Below, in pieces: positions 1 to 7,518 of a DNA stretch of 7,518 nt; positions within the stretch are counted from its first letter, which is position 1; every line of letters starts with the position of its first letter. Origin of the DNA: Pseudomonadota bacterium (GTDB lineage: Bacteria; Pseudomonadota; Alphaproteobacteria; Rhizobiales; Hyphomicrobiaceae); NCBI GenBank assembly GCA_021813195.1, contig JAKALI010000185.1:1-7518 (forward strand). Reading direction: 5' to 3'. The position numbers and the translations under genes were made by a program. The notes below the pieces were generated by a model that had not been told where the DNA came from, ran no database searches, and saw only the letters and a program-made list of their open reading frames with translations.

Positions 1-673
1 CTTCTTGGGTATCGAGCATGCGCTTCTCCGATGCCATCGGATCGTGTTCGATGATCTCGCCCTTGAAGATCCACACCTTGATGCCAATCACGCCGTACGC
101 GGTGCGGGCGAGCCCATACCCGAAATCAATGTCCGCGCGCAGCGTGTGCAGCGGCACACGGCCCTCGCGGTACCACTCGGTTCGCGCGATCTCCGCGCCA
201 CCCAAGCGACCCGCGACATTGATCCGGATGCCGACGGCGCCCATGCGGATGGCGGATTGAACAGCGCGCTTCATCGCGCGGCGGAATGCAACGCGGCGCT
301 CCAACTGTTGGGCAATCGACTCAGCCACAAGCGTCGCATCAATCTCCGGCTTGCGTACCTCGACGATGTTCAAGTGCACTTCGGACGCCGTCAGGCGGGC
401 CAGCTCTGAGCGCAACTTCTCAATGTCGGAGCCCTTCTTGCCGATCAGCACACCGGGGCGCGCTGAGTGCACCGTGACGCGGCACTTCTTGTGCGGGCGC
501 TCGATGACGACCTTCGAGATGCCGGCTGTGCGCTGGTTCTTCATGATGTGGTCGCGCATCACCATATCTTCTTGGAGCAGCTTGCCGTATTCGCCACGTG
601 CGGCAAACCAGCGGCTGTCCCAGGTGCGGTTGATGCCGACGCGCAGGCCGACGGGATTGACCTTTTGACCCAT
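1..673 (-). CDS. rpsC: 30S ribosomal protein S3 (partial, C-terminus off the left edge)
   Basis: This is ribosomal protein S3, which sits on the small-subunit head near the mRNA entry channel and, in E. coli, contributes to mRNA helicase activity. 224 codons are visible; bacterial S3 is usually about 210-240 residues, so only a short tail is likely missing. The start [13 protein letters not shown] is the family N-terminus. The KH-domain loop GKKG is at residues 78-81, after ARPGVLI. The C-terminal domain carries [14 protein letters not shown] near residues 151-164, and [10 protein letters not shown] lies close to the edge. The ATG (673-671) shares its A with the last base of the rplV stop codon (TAATG). 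An AAGGAG Shine-Dalgarno sequence at 682-687, 8 bases upstream, lies inside the rplV coding region. It is the last visible gene of the S10 operon; rplP and rpmC usually follow. Identity is certain from the sequence; the end is simply not in the window. Confidence 0.98.
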   Translation of the reverse strand, partial: MGQKVNPVGLRVGINRTWDSRWFAARGEYGKLLQEDMVMRDHIMKNQRTAGISKVVIERPHKKCRVTVHSARPGVLIGKKGSDIEKLRSELARLTASEVHLNIVEVRKPEIDATLVAESIAQQLERRVAFRRAMKRAVQSAIRMGAVGIRINVAGRLGGAEIARTEWYREGRVPLHTLRADIDFGYGLARTAYGVIGIKVWIFKGEIIEHDPMASEKRMLDTQE

Positions 674-1149
674 TATTCCGTCTCCTTGCTCGCCGCTGCC
701 TTGGCCGGCGAACGCTTGTGCGCGCCGCCGCTGGCTGCAGACTTCGACTTGCGGCCCGACTTCTTGTCCGTTGCGTCCTCGGGCTTCTCACGCACGATGA
801 CGGTGATCTGTGAGAATGGCTTCATGATCGAGAAGCCACGGCCGCGGCCGCGCGCTGCAAAGCGCTTCATCACGATGTTCTTGCCGACATAGGCTTCTGC
901 GACGACGAGGTCATCGACGTCGAGGCCGTGATTGTTTTCTGCATTGGCAACGGCGCTCATCACGCACTTGCGCACGTCCTGAGCGACGCGCTTGCGTGAA
1001 AACTCCAAATCCGCAATCGCATCGCCAACTTTCTTGCCACGGATCATCTCCGCGACGAGGTTCAGCTTCTGCGGCGAAATGCGGATGTTCCGCGCCACGG
1101 CTCTCGCCTCGTTTTCCGCGAGGCTACGCTCTCTCGACGGCTTGCCCAT
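673..1149 (-). CDS. rplV: 50S ribosomal protein L22 with a long basic C-terminal tail
   Basis: L22 binds 23S rRNA early in assembly, and its extended hairpin lines the peptide exit tunnel. The family signature is clear: [17 protein letters not shown] at residues 24-40, [17 protein letters not shown] at 65-81, and the hairpin [17 protein letters not shown] at 94-110. Aligned with E. coli, the hairpin tip reads G-R-G-F-S where E. coli has G91-R-A93-D-R, so the Ala93 position is Gly. The conserved core ends near residue 121. A further 37 residues rich in Lys, Ala, Ser and Gly follow, giving 158 residues against 110 in E. coli and roughly 126-130 in many alphaproteobacteria (from memory). The start ATG overlaps the rpsS stop by one base (TAATG) and has only a weak AAGAAG upstream, which suggests that its translation depends on rpsS. 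The stop overlaps the rpsC start in the same way. The identity is certain; what the tail does is unknown. Confidence 0.97.
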   Translation of the reverse strand: MGKPSRERSLAENEARAVARNIRISPQKLNLVAEMIRGKKVGDAIADLEFSRKRVAQDVRKCVMSAVANAENNHGLDVDDLVVAEAYVGKNIVMKRFAARGRGRGFSIMKPFSQITVIVREKPEDATDKKSGRKSKSAASGGAHKRSPAKAAASKETE

Positions 1150-1427
1150 TACTTCTTCACCGCTTTCTTGTCGCCGCCATGGCCATGGAAGGTCCGCGTC
1201 GGCGCGAACTCGCCGAACTTGTGCCCCACCATGTCCTCTGTAACGGAGACGGGGATGTGCTTTTGCCCATTGTGCACGCCGAACGTCAGACCAACGAACT
1301 GAGGCAGGATCGTTGAGCGGCGGCTCCAGATCTTAATGACCTCGTTGCGCCCCGAAGCGCGCGACTTCTCCGCCTTCTTCAGAAGGTAGCCGTCGACGAA
1401 CGGGCCTTTCCAAACAGAACGTGACAC
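1149..1427 (-). CDS. rpsS: 30S ribosomal protein S19
   Basis: S19 lies on the 30S head, pairs with S13, and contacts the A-site tRNA region and the inter-subunit bridge. The 92-residue length is normal for the family. The N-terminal [17 protein letters not shown], the central [16 protein letters not shown] and the C-terminal [16 protein letters not shown] are all family hallmarks. The start codon is GTG (1427-1425), not ATG. It is chosen because the family always begins M-x-R-S-x-x-K-G-P-F, and because an AGGAG Shine-Dalgarno sequence sits 9 bases upstream. It is separated from rplB by 36 bases, and its TAA overlaps the rplV ATG by one base. Nothing in the protein looks odd. Confidence 0.98.
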   Translation of the reverse strand: MSRSVWKGPFVDGYLLKKAEKSRASGRNEVIKIWSRRSTILPQFVGLTFGVHNGQKHIPVSVTEDMVGHKFGEFAPTRTFHGHGGDKKAVKK

Positions 1428-1436
1428 TTCGCTTTT

Positions 1437-1441
1437 CTCCT
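1437..1441 (-). promoter_or_regulatory. Shine-Dalgarno site of rpsS
   Basis: The minus strand reads AGGAG here, 9 bases before the GTG start of rpsS, in the 36-base rplB-rpsS spacer. It decides the GTG start, since no in-frame ATG lies nearby at the expected N-terminus. Confidence 0.85.
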
Positions 1442-1463
1442 AGGGCGCTCTGAGCGCGCGGCC

Positions 1464-2285
1464 TTATTTCGACTTGCTGCGACTGCGGACGATAAACTTG
1501 TCCGTCGACTTGTTCTTACGGGTCTTGAAGCCCTTGGTTGGCTTGCCCCAGGGGGTTGCCCAGTGCTTGCCACCTTTGGTGCGGCCACCGTTGGGGTGAT
1601 CGATGGGGTTCATGGCGATCGAGCGCACCGTGGGTCGCTTACCTAGCCATCGCGTGCGGCCAGCCTTGCCCAGCACCTGATTCATGTGGTCCGGGTTCGA
1701 GACGGCACCGACCGTGGCTAAGCATTCCGCGCGCACCTTGCGCGTCTCGCCCGAGCTCAGCTTCAAGATCGCCCAGCCGGCATCGCGACCAACGAGCTGG
1801 ACGAACGAACCGGCCGAGCGCGCGATCTGACCGCCGCGACCGGGCTTGATCTCCACATTGTGGACGATCGAGCCGAGCGGCATCGCGGAAAGCGGCATCG
1901 CATTTCCGGGCTTGACGTCGACCTTCTCGCCCGAGACCACGGTGTCTCCCACGGCGAGACGCTGTGGGGCGAGAATATAGGCCAGCTGCCCATCCTCGTA
2001 CTTGATGAGGGCGATGAACGCGGTGCGGTTGGGATCGTACTCGAGACGCTCCACAACAGCCGGCACATCGAAGCGCCGGCGACGGAAATCCACGCGCCGG
2101 TAGGCCTGCTTATGCCCCCCGCCGATGTGGCGCGTCGTAATACGCCCGTCAGAGTTGCGGCCGCCCGTTTTTGTCTTGCCCTCAACCAGCATCTTGACCG
2201 GCGCACCCTTCCAAAGGTGCTTGCGATCGACCTGGACCAGATGGCGGCGGCCAGGCGACGTCGGGCTGAATGTCTTCAATGCCAT
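1464..2285 (-). CDS. rplB: 50S ribosomal protein L2, with a variant DHP loop
   Basis: L2 is a primary 23S rRNA binder needed for subunit joining and for peptidyl transferase activity. The 273-residue length is normal. The OB-fold half shows [17 protein letters not shown] at about 47-63 and [12 protein letters not shown] at 82-93. The SH3-like half shows KPGNAMPL at 125-132, [11 protein letters not shown] at 149-159 and [13 protein letters not shown] at 188-200. The C-terminal basic segment includes TPWGKPTKG at 244-252. The catalytically implicated histidine (E. coli His229 of the mature protein) is kept in DHP at 229-231. The loop after it is NGGRTKGG instead of the common HGGGEGR-type sequence, and the stretch from MNP to PWG is two residues shorter than in E. 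coli. The ATG has a good GAGGAG 7 bases upstream that overlaps the rplW stop. Start, length and identity are secure. Confidence 0.98.
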   Translation of the reverse strand: MALKTFSPTSPGRRHLVQVDRKHLWKGAPVKMLVEGKTKTGGRNSDGRITTRHIGGGHKQAYRRVDFRRRRFDVPAVVERLEYDPNRTAFIALIKYEDGQLAYILAPQRLAVGDTVVSGEKVDVKPGNAMPLSAMPLGSIVHNVEIKPGRGGQIARSAGSFVQLVGRDAGWAILKLSSGETRKVRAECLATVGAVSNPDHMNQVLGKAGRTRWLGKRPTVRSIAMNPIDHPNGGRTKGGKHWATPWGKPTKGFKTRKNKSTDKFIVRSRSKSK

Positions 2286-2292
2286 GACTTAA

Positions 2293-2298
2293 CTCCTC
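2293..2298 (-). promoter_or_regulatory. Shine-Dalgarno site of rplB
   Basis: The minus strand reads GAGGAG, 7 bases before the rplB ATG. Its first two bases are the last two of the rplW stop codon TGA (2299-2297), so ribosomes ending rplW sit on the rplB binding site, which favours re-initiation. Confidence 0.85.
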
Positions 2299-2590
2299 AC
2301 AGGCCCGTCGTGACGTCGATGGAGTGGCCGCTCTCCAACGTGACGATCGCCTTCTTGGTGTCGCTTAGAAGCGCCCGGCGCCCCTTGAACACCTTGATTT
2401 TGCCCTTGCGTACGAGCGTGTTGACAGCTTTCACCTTGACCTTGAACAGGCTTTCAACGGCGGCCTTGATGTCCTTCTTGGTCGCCGTCGGCGCGACTTT
2501 GAAGATCACCTGGTTGGCCTCCGAAACGAGCGTCGATTTTTCCGTGATCACCGGCGAGAGGATCACATCATAGGCTTTGAGCTTCGACAT
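2297..2590 (-). CDS. rplW: 50S ribosomal protein L23
   Basis: L23 lies at the exit of the peptide tunnel and is the docking site for trigger factor and for the signal recognition particle. The 97-residue length is typical. The sequence shows [14 protein letters not shown] at residues 7-20, [14 protein letters not shown] at 36-49 and [11 protein letters not shown] at 56-66, all characteristic of the bacterial family. The glutamate of VITEKS near position 17 matches the region where E. coli Glu18 binds trigger factor. Its ATG shares one base with the rplD stop (TGATG). A GGAGG at 2601-2605 lies 10 bases upstream and is followed by CTCC, which could pair with it to form a small fold opened by ribosomes finishing rplD. 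The 11-base gap to rplB indicates the same transcript. Confidence 0.98.
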   Translation of the reverse strand: MSKLKAYDVILSPVITEKSTLVSEANQVIFKVAPTATKKDIKAAVESLFKVKVKAVNTLVRKGKIKVFKGRRALLSDTKKAIVTLESGHSIDVTTGL

Positions 2591-3234
2591 CAGGAGCGAG
2601 CCTCCGCCTTGGCGTTGTTGAAGCGCTCGTCAAGGGCAACGAGAGCGGCTTTTGTCAGCACGAGCTTGCGACGTCGCAGAATGTCATAGACATTGATCCC
2701 TTGGACTGGCAGCAGATCAATGTTGGGAATATTGCGGGCTGCCCGTGCGAAGGCGGCGTCAAGTTCCGCACCATCGATGATGAGCGCGTTATCGAGGGCG
2801 AGTTTCGCAAATTGCTGGCGCAGCGCACCAGTCTTGCCGTCAGCGGAAGCGGCACGTTCGAGAATAACGATCTCGCCGGCCTTGGCCTTGGCAGACAGAG
2901 CGTGCCGCAGGGCGAGCGCACGCACCTTCTTAGGCAACTCAATGGCATGGCTGCGCGGCTTGGGCCCGAAGGCCTTACCACCACCGCGCCACTGCGGCAC
3001 GGACTTATCGCCGTGACGAGCGCCACCGGTTCCCTTCTGTTTGTACATCTTCTTGCCCGTGACCGAAACTTCCGAGCGGTCCTGTGCATGGTGTGTGCCC
3101 GCCATACGCTTCAAGAGCTGATAGCGAACCATGCGCTGGATTAGGTCCTGCCGCGGTTCCAGTCCGAAGATGGCATCGGCCAGTTCAACTTCACCGGCGG
3201 CCTTAGCATCGAGCGTCGTGACAGCGGCTTTCAT
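2590..3234 (-). CDS. rplD: 50S ribosomal protein L4
   Basis: L4 is an early-assembly protein whose extended loop reaches the exit tunnel. In E. coli it is also the repressor of the S10 operon. The 214-residue protein has the globular start [16 protein letters not shown], the tunnel loop at about 45-93 with [20 protein letters not shown] (66-85), and [15 protein letters not shown] after it. The C-terminal region [25 protein letters not shown] is conserved. An alternative GTG start exists one codon upstream (3237-3235). I prefer the ATG at 3234 because the family begins MKA, the ATG forms a TGATG overlap with the rplC stop, and GAAGGAG at 3243-3249 is 8 bases away. The stop overlaps the rplW start by one base. 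The sequence alone does not show whether L4 regulates this operon. Confidence 0.96.
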   Translation of the reverse strand: MKAAVTTLDAKAAGEVELADAIFGLEPRQDLIQRMVRYQLLKRMAGTHHAQDRSEVSVTGKKMYKQKGTGGARHGDKSVPQWRGGGKAFGPKPRSHAIELPKKVRALALRHALSAKAKAGEIVILERAASADGKTGALRQQFAKLALDNALIIDGAELDAAFARAARNIPNIDLLPVQGINVYDILRRRKLVLTKAALVALDERFNNAKAEARS

Positions 3235-3941
3235 CACGCCTGCTCCTTCTTTTCACTCGCCGTAGCGCGCACTTTGAAAGCGCCCGGCTTCGGGGCGTCC
3301 TTGTTGGCAGCCTTCTTCACTGCGTCGCGCACAATAACCCAGCCACCTTTGCTGCCGGGCACAGCGCCGCGGATCATGATGAGACCGCGATCGGCGTCGA
3401 TTTTGGCGACGACCAGATTCTGCGTTGTCACCCGTTCGTCACCCAGGTGACCGGCCATCTTCTTGCCTTTGAAGACCTTGCCAGGATCCTGGCGCTGACC
3501 TGTCGAACCGTGGGCGCGGTGGGTGATCGACACACCGTGCGTCGCGCGCAGGCCACCGAAGTTCCAGCGCTTCATGGCGCCGGCGAACCCCTTACCCTTG
3601 CTGGTGCCGGTCACATCGACGAACTGACCGGGAACGAAATGGTCGGCTGTGATCTCCGCTCCCACTTCGATCATATTCTCGGGCGACACGCGAAACTCTG
3701 CGAGCTTGCGCTTGGGCTCAACCTCGGCGACCGCAAACGTGCCCTTCTCGGACCGGCGCAGACGCGAGGGCTTGCGCGTCCCAGCGCCGAGCTGCAGCGC
3801 GGTATAACCATTCTTGTCCTTGGTGCGGTGCCCGACCACCTGCAGCTTTTCGAGCTTCAGAACCGTCACGGGCACGTGCTCGCCCGCATCGGTGAAGATA
3901 CGGGTCATGCCGACCTTCTGTGCTATCACGCCGGAACGCAT
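3234..3941 (-). CDS. rplC: 50S ribosomal protein L3
   Basis: L3 initiates 50S assembly and extends a loop to the peptidyl transferase centre. The 235-residue length is at the long end for the family because of a basic C-terminal tail after residue 210. Key motifs are [16 protein letters not shown] at the start, [20 protein letters not shown] at 105-124, the [14 protein letters not shown] region after it, and [18 protein letters not shown] at 148-165. The GQRQDP loop corresponds to E. coli GQNQTP, which holds the glutamine methylated by PrmB. The ATG is preceded by GAGGAAGGA at 3953-3961, whose nearest purine core is 11 bases away, rather far. An out-of-frame ATG lies closer to it. The gene follows rpsJ after a 71-base spacer containing a strong stem-loop, and overlaps rplD at TGATG. 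Confidence 0.98.
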   Translation of the reverse strand: MRSGVIAQKVGMTRIFTDAGEHVPVTVLKLEKLQVVGHRTKDKNGYTALQLGAGTRKPSRLRRSEKGTFAVAEVEPKRKLAEFRVSPENMIEVGAEITADHFVPGQFVDVTGTSKGKGFAGAMKRWNFGGLRATHGVSITHRAHGSTGQRQDPGKVFKGKKMAGHLGDERVTTQNLVVAKIDADRGLIMIRGAVPGSKGGWVIVRDAVKKAANKDAPKPGAFKVRATASEKKEQA

Positions 3942-3952
3942 GTCGCGCGCAT

Positions 3953-3961
3953 TCCTTCCTC
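3953..3961 (-). promoter_or_regulatory. Shine-Dalgarno site of rplC
   Basis: The minus strand reads GAGGAAGGA before rplC. AAGGA ends 11 bases before the ATG, which is long spacing, and the site starts only four bases after the stem-loop at 3966-4004. Accessibility of this site probably depends on that fold; this last point is inference. Confidence 0.7.
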
Positions 3962-3965
3962 AAAG

Positions 3966-4004
3966 GGATCTTGGTGCAGCTCGTTGCCCTGCACCAGAGG
4001 ATCC
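3966..4004 (-). promoter_or_regulatory. Strong stem-loop in the rpsJ-rplC spacer
   Basis: The transcript can form an outer stem GGATC/GATCC (4004-4000 with 3970-3966) and an inner perfect 8-bp stem TGGTGCAG/CTGCACCA (3996-3989 with 3979-3972). They are separated by a small asymmetric internal loop and closed by a 9-base loop at 3980-3988. It begins 8 bases after the rpsJ stop and ends four bases before the rplC Shine-Dalgarno site. No run of T follows, so it does not look like an intrinsic terminator. It may be a translation-control element, a protein-binding site or an RNA-stability element. The complementarity is seen directly; the role is inference. Confidence 0.6.
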
Positions 4005-4012
4005 GCAAACCT

Positions 4013-4321
4013 CTAGAGCTTGATCTCGACGTCGACACCCGCGGCCAGGTCGAGCTTCATGAGAGCGTCGACGGTCTGCGGCGTGGGATCGACGATGTCC
4101 AACAGCCGCTTGTGCGTGCGCATCTCGAACTGCTCGCGGCTCTTTTTGTCGACGTGCGGCGAGCGATTAACGGTAAAGCGCTCGATGCGCGTCGGCAGCG
4201 GGATCGGCCCGCGCACCTCCGCGCCGGTGCGTTTCGCCGTGTTCACGATCTCACGCGTCGATGCATCGAGAATACGATGGTCGAACGCTTTGAGACGGAT
4301 GCGGATATTCTGGCCGTTCAT
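4013..4321 (-). CDS. rpsJ: 30S ribosomal protein S10
   Basis: S10 is a small-subunit head protein and, as NusE, a partner of NusB and NusG in antitermination and transcription-translation coupling. The 102-residue length is standard. The sequence shows [15 protein letters not shown] at residues 5-19, [14 protein letters not shown] at 38-51, [21 protein letters not shown] at about 52-72 and the end [13 protein letters not shown]. It is a very close match to the Hyphomicrobiales form as I remember it. The start MNGQNIRI is the usual alphaproteobacterial one. The only Shine-Dalgarno-like sequence near it, AAAGGA, ends one base before the ATG, which is unusually tight. A TAGG further upstream is the alternative. 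It is the first gene of the S10 operon and follows tuf after 70 bases. Confidence 0.98.
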   Translation of the reverse strand: MNGQNIRIRLKAFDHRILDASTREIVNTAKRTGAEVRGPIPLPTRIERFTVNRSPHVDKKSREQFEMRTHKRLLDIVDPTPQTVDALMKLDLAAGVDVEIKL

Positions 4322-4322
4322 G

Positions 4323-4350
4323 TCCTTTGAGACCTACCAAATAGGAAGGA
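4323..4350 (-). promoter_or_regulatory. Possible fold covering the rpsJ ribosome binding site
   Basis: In the transcript TCCTT (4350-4346) is complementary to AAGGA (4327-4323), which is the closest Shine-Dalgarno-like sequence to the rpsJ ATG. Inside this, CCTA (4345-4342) can pair with TAGG (4336-4333) around a 5-base loop. Both candidate ribosome binding elements, AAGGA and TAGG, would be paired. The stems are short and a 5-base bulge lies on the 3' side, so stability is modest. A control role is inference. Confidence 0.35.
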
Positions 4351-4373
4351 GCGCCGTTTTATTTGAACGGCGC
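4351..4373 (-). terminator. Stem-loop between tuf and rpsJ (attenuator-like)
   Basis: The transcript forms a perfect 8-bp stem GCGCCGTT/AACGGCGC with the 7-base loop CAAATAA, starting 18 bases after the tuf TAG stop. It is followed by TCCTTCCTATTT, a pyrimidine-rich stretch but not a continuous T run. This could be a weak or partial terminator at the str/S10 boundary, a processing site, or a 3' stabiliser of the tuf mRNA. With rpsJ only 30 bases further on and no visible promoter, complete termination is unlikely. Confidence 0.5.
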
Positions 4374-4391
4374 CCCCGCCAACCCCTCTAC

Positions 4392-5600
<1,209 letters not shown>

Positions 5601-5747
5601 TTCAGGCTCTCCTCAAGTCCTTGCTCTTCATCTCGACCGGCTCCAGGTTGCGCCCCGGCACCGGCACATTCTTCGATCTGTCAGTCCCGATCCCGGATGG
5701 CCTCGCGCCAGGCGGCGCTTCAGTCACCGGGAACCGCGACTTTCGCT
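5601..5747 (-). other. fusA-tuf spacer
   Basis: This 147-base spacer separates the fusA stop from the tuf start. It holds the tuf ribosome binding site. It also contains a short GCGCC/GGCGC inverted repeat (5705-5709 with 5714-5718, 4-base loop) without a T run. I see no convincing -35/-10 promoter pair on the minus strand, although many bacteria express tuf partly from a promoter near here. A nine-codon frame (ATG at 5631, stop at 5604-5602) ends one base before the tuf ATG. Confidence 0.6.
5607..5614 (-). promoter_or_regulatory. Shine-Dalgarno site of tuf
   Basis: The minus strand reads GAGGAGAG, ending 6 bases before the tuf ATG. It is the strongest and best-spaced ribosome binding site in the window, as expected for one of the most abundant proteins in the cell. 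Confidence 0.88.
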
Positions 5748-7518
5748 TCAGGCGTACTTGGCCTTCACCTCGTCAGCGACGTTCCGCGGCACGTCAGCAT
5801 AGTGCGCGAACTGCATGGTGTAGGACGCGCGGCCCGTCGACATCGATCGCAACTGGCTGACATAGCCGAACATGTTGGCGAGCGGCACATAAGCGCGGAT
5901 TACGGTGGCATTGCCACGCATCTGTTGATCACGGATCTGACCGCGACGGCCGTTGATATCGCCGATGATGCCACCCACGAACTCGCCGGGCGTTACGACC
6001 TCAACGTCCATGATCGGCTCAAGAATTTTCACGCCACCCTTTTCAAGGCCTTCCTTCATCGCGGCGCGCGCAGCGATTTCGAATGCGATCGCCGACGAGT
6101 CGACCTCATGGAAAGCACCGTCGAACAGCGTGACCTTGGTATCGACGATCGGGAAGCCGATGAGCACGCCGCTGTCCCACACCGACTGGACGCCCTTTTC
6201 GACACCTGGGATATATTCTTTCGGAACGGTGCCGCCAACGATCTCGGAGTGAAATTCATTACCCTTGCCGGGTTCGTTGGGCTCAAGGCGCAGCTTCACG
6301 CGGGCGAACTGACCTGTGCCACCCGACTGCTTTTTGTGCGTGTAGTCGACCTCGGCGGGGCGCGCGAGCGTCTCGCGATAGGCAACCTGAGGCTGACCGA
6401 CGTTGGCGTCGACACCGTAGGTACGCTTCAAAATATCGACCTTGATGTCGAGATGAAGCTCGCCCATGCCCTTGAGAATGGTCTCACCCGACTCCTGGTC
6501 GATAGCAACGCGGAATGAGGGATCCTCGATCGCCATCGTATTGAGAGCAATCGCCATCTTCTCTTGATCGGCCTTGGTCTTGGGCTCGATCTTCAGATTG
6601 ATGACCGGCTCGGGGAATTCCATCTTTTCGAGGATGACCGGTTTGTTGGGATCGCACAGCGTCTCGCCTGTGCGCACGTCCTTCAGTCCCTGCAGAGCAA
6701 CGATGTCGCCGGCGTAGGCTTCTTTGATCTCTTCGCGCTCGGCGGCGTGCATGAGATACATGCGACCAGCGCGCTCCTTTTTGTCGCGCGAGGAGTTCAG
6801 CAGCGCCATTCCCTGCTCGAGCTTGCCCGAGTAGATGCGGCAGAACGTGATCGAACCGACATGCTCGAAGCTCATGATCTTGAAGGCGATCATGGCCAAC
6901 GGATCCTCATCGGACGGACGGCGCAACGCCTCGGCACCGGTTTTGGGATCGGTACCCTTGTAGGCTTCGCGGTCGACCGGCGAAGGCAGATAATCCACGA
7001 CAGCGTCCAGCAGGGGCTGCACGCCCTTGTTCTTGAAGGCGGAGCCGCACAACATGGGATAAAAAGCGCGCGAGATCGTCGCCTTGCGAATAAGCTTTCG
7101 GATCGTGGCCTCATCGGGCTCTTTACCCTCGAGGTAAGCCTCCATGGCCGCGTCGTCCATTTCGACGGCCGCCTCGATCATGGCCGCGCGGAATTCGGCC
7201 GCCTTGTCAGCAAGATTGGCGGGAATTTCCGACTCGATCATTTTGGCGTCTTTGCCATCACCGTCCCAGGTGATGGCCTTCATCGTGATCAGATCCACGA
7301 CGCCCTTGAAGTCGCTCTCGGAACCAATCGGAAGCTGCAGTGGAACAGCCTTCGCGCCGAGCTTTTCTTTGATATCCGCAAGGCACATGTAAAAGTCGGC
7401 GCCGGTCTTATCCATCTTGTTGGAGAAGATGATGCGCGGAACAGCGTACTTATCACCCTGCCGCCAGACGGTTTCCGTCTGTGGCTCCACGCCCTGGTTG
7501 GAGTCCAGCACACACACC
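5748..7518 (-). CDS. fusA: Elongation factor G (partial, N-terminus off the right edge)
   Basis: EF-G is the GTPase that drives tRNA-mRNA translocation and, with RRF, ribosome recycling. The visible 590 or so codons lack roughly the first 105 residues, including the P-loop and switch I. The fragment begins in [18 protein letters not shown]. Counting from its second residue-frame GTG as 1, NKMD (G4) is at 33-36 and GSAF (G5) at 158-161. Domain II runs about 203-295, domain III about 303-380 with [12 protein letters not shown], and domain IV from about 381 with [10 protein letters not shown]. Domain IV keeps the tip histidine in [12 protein letters not shown] (His470, like E. coli His583). Domain V has GRRGQI at 524-529. 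The GTG near 7515-7517 is internal, not the start. The [11 protein letters not shown] form and DSNQG sequence fit canonical EF-G1 of Alphaproteobacteria. The stop is TGA, 147 bases before tuf. Confidence 0.97.
   Translation of the reverse strand, partial: VCVLDSNQGVEPQTETVWRQGDKYAVPRIIFSNKMDKTGADFYMCLADIKEKLGAKAVPLQLPIGSESDFKGVVDLITMKAITWDGDGKDAKMIESEIPANLADKAAEFRAAMIEAAVEMDDAAMEAYLEGKEPDEATIRKLIRKATISRAFYPMLCGSAFKNKGVQPLLDAVVDYLPSPVDREAYKGTDPKTGAEALRRPSDEDPLAMIAFKIMSFEHVGSITFCRIYSGKLEQGMALLNSSRDKKERAGRMYLMHAAEREEIKEAYAGDIVALQGLKDVRTGETLCDPNKPVILEKMEFPEPVINLKIEPKTKADQEKMAIALNTMAIEDPSFRVAIDQESGETILKGMGELHLDIKVDILKRTYGVDANVGQPQVAYRETLARPAEVDYTHKKQSGGTGQFARVKLRLEPNEPGKGNEFHSEIVGGTVPKEYIPGVEKGVQSVWDSGVLIGFPIVDTKVTLFDGAFHEVDSSAIAFEIAARAAMKEGLEKGGVKILEPIMDVEVVTPGEFVGGIIGDINGRRGQIRDQQMRGNATVIRAYVPLANMFGYVSQLRSMSTGRASYTMQFAHYADVPRNVADEVKAKYA

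Noticed and set aside
1860..2573. Plus-strand open frame (237 codons) opposite rplB and rplW
   Set aside because: It is antisense to two unmistakable ribosomal protein genes and shows no domain of its own.
3235..3237. GTG as the start of rplD, one codon before the ATG
   Set aside because: The family starts with MKA and the ATG gives better Shine-Dalgarno spacing, although the GTG cannot be fully excluded.
3959..4331. Eight-base complementarity between CTCAAAGG at the rpsJ start (4331-4324) and CCTTTGAG before rplC (3966-3959), a possible long-range pairing
   Set aside because: An 8-base match between two spacers of about 70 bases is not rare by chance (a few percent), and both segments have better local pairing or ribosome binding roles.
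5705..5718. GCGCC/GGCGC inverted repeat after fusA as a terminator
   Set aside because: The stem is only 5 bp, no T run follows, and such repeats are frequent by chance in GC-rich DNA.
7515..7517. GTG as start codon of a 589-residue EF-G
   Set aside because: The reading frame continues to the window edge and the conserved G1-G3 motifs must lie beyond it, so the GTG is an internal valine codon.

Overview
The window is a continuous piece of the core translation gene cluster of a GC-rich alphaproteobacterium. Every recognisable gene lies on the minus strand. In transcription order (high to low coordinate) they are: fusA (EF-G, cut by the right edge), tuf (EF-Tu), rpsJ (S10), rplC (L3), rplD (L4), rplW (L23), rplB (L2), rpsS (S19), rplV (L22) and rpsC (S3, cut by the left edge). 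This is the end of the str operon (rpsL-rpsG-fusA-tuf) joined directly to the start of the S10 operon, an arrangement usual in Alphaproteobacteria. The S10, S19 and L3 sequences look most like Hyphomicrobiales (Rhizobiales) from memory, but genus is not decided by the window.

Layout: 5748-7518 is the EF-G C-terminal part. 5601-5747 is a 147-base spacer with the tuf ribosome binding site and no convincing promoter or terminator. 4392-5600 is EF-Tu. 4322-4391 is a 70-base spacer with an 8-bp perfect stem-loop followed by a second, weaker fold that covers the rpsJ Shine-Dalgarno sequence. 4013-4321 is S10. 3942-4012 is a 71-base spacer with a strong two-segment stem-loop just before the rplC ribosome binding site. 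From 3941 to 1 the genes are packed tightly: four junctions are one-base stop/start overlaps (TGATG or TAATG), one gap is 11 bases and one is 36 bases.

The gene products work together. EF-Tu brings aminoacyl-tRNA to the ribosome and EF-G drives translocation. L2, L3, L4, L22 and L23 build the peptidyl transferase surroundings and exit tunnel of the large subunit. S3, S10 and S19 form part of the small-subunit head.

I see no mobile element, CRISPR, phage or defence gene, tRNA or rRNA, and no new multi-gene system. The unusual content is inside familiar genes and spacers. EF-Tu has a rebuilt switch I loop with about five extra residues and no RG of the RGITI motif, plus an altered G5 motif. 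L2 has a changed and shortened loop after its conserved DHP. L22 has a basic 37-residue tail. The two longer S10-operon spacers are structured.
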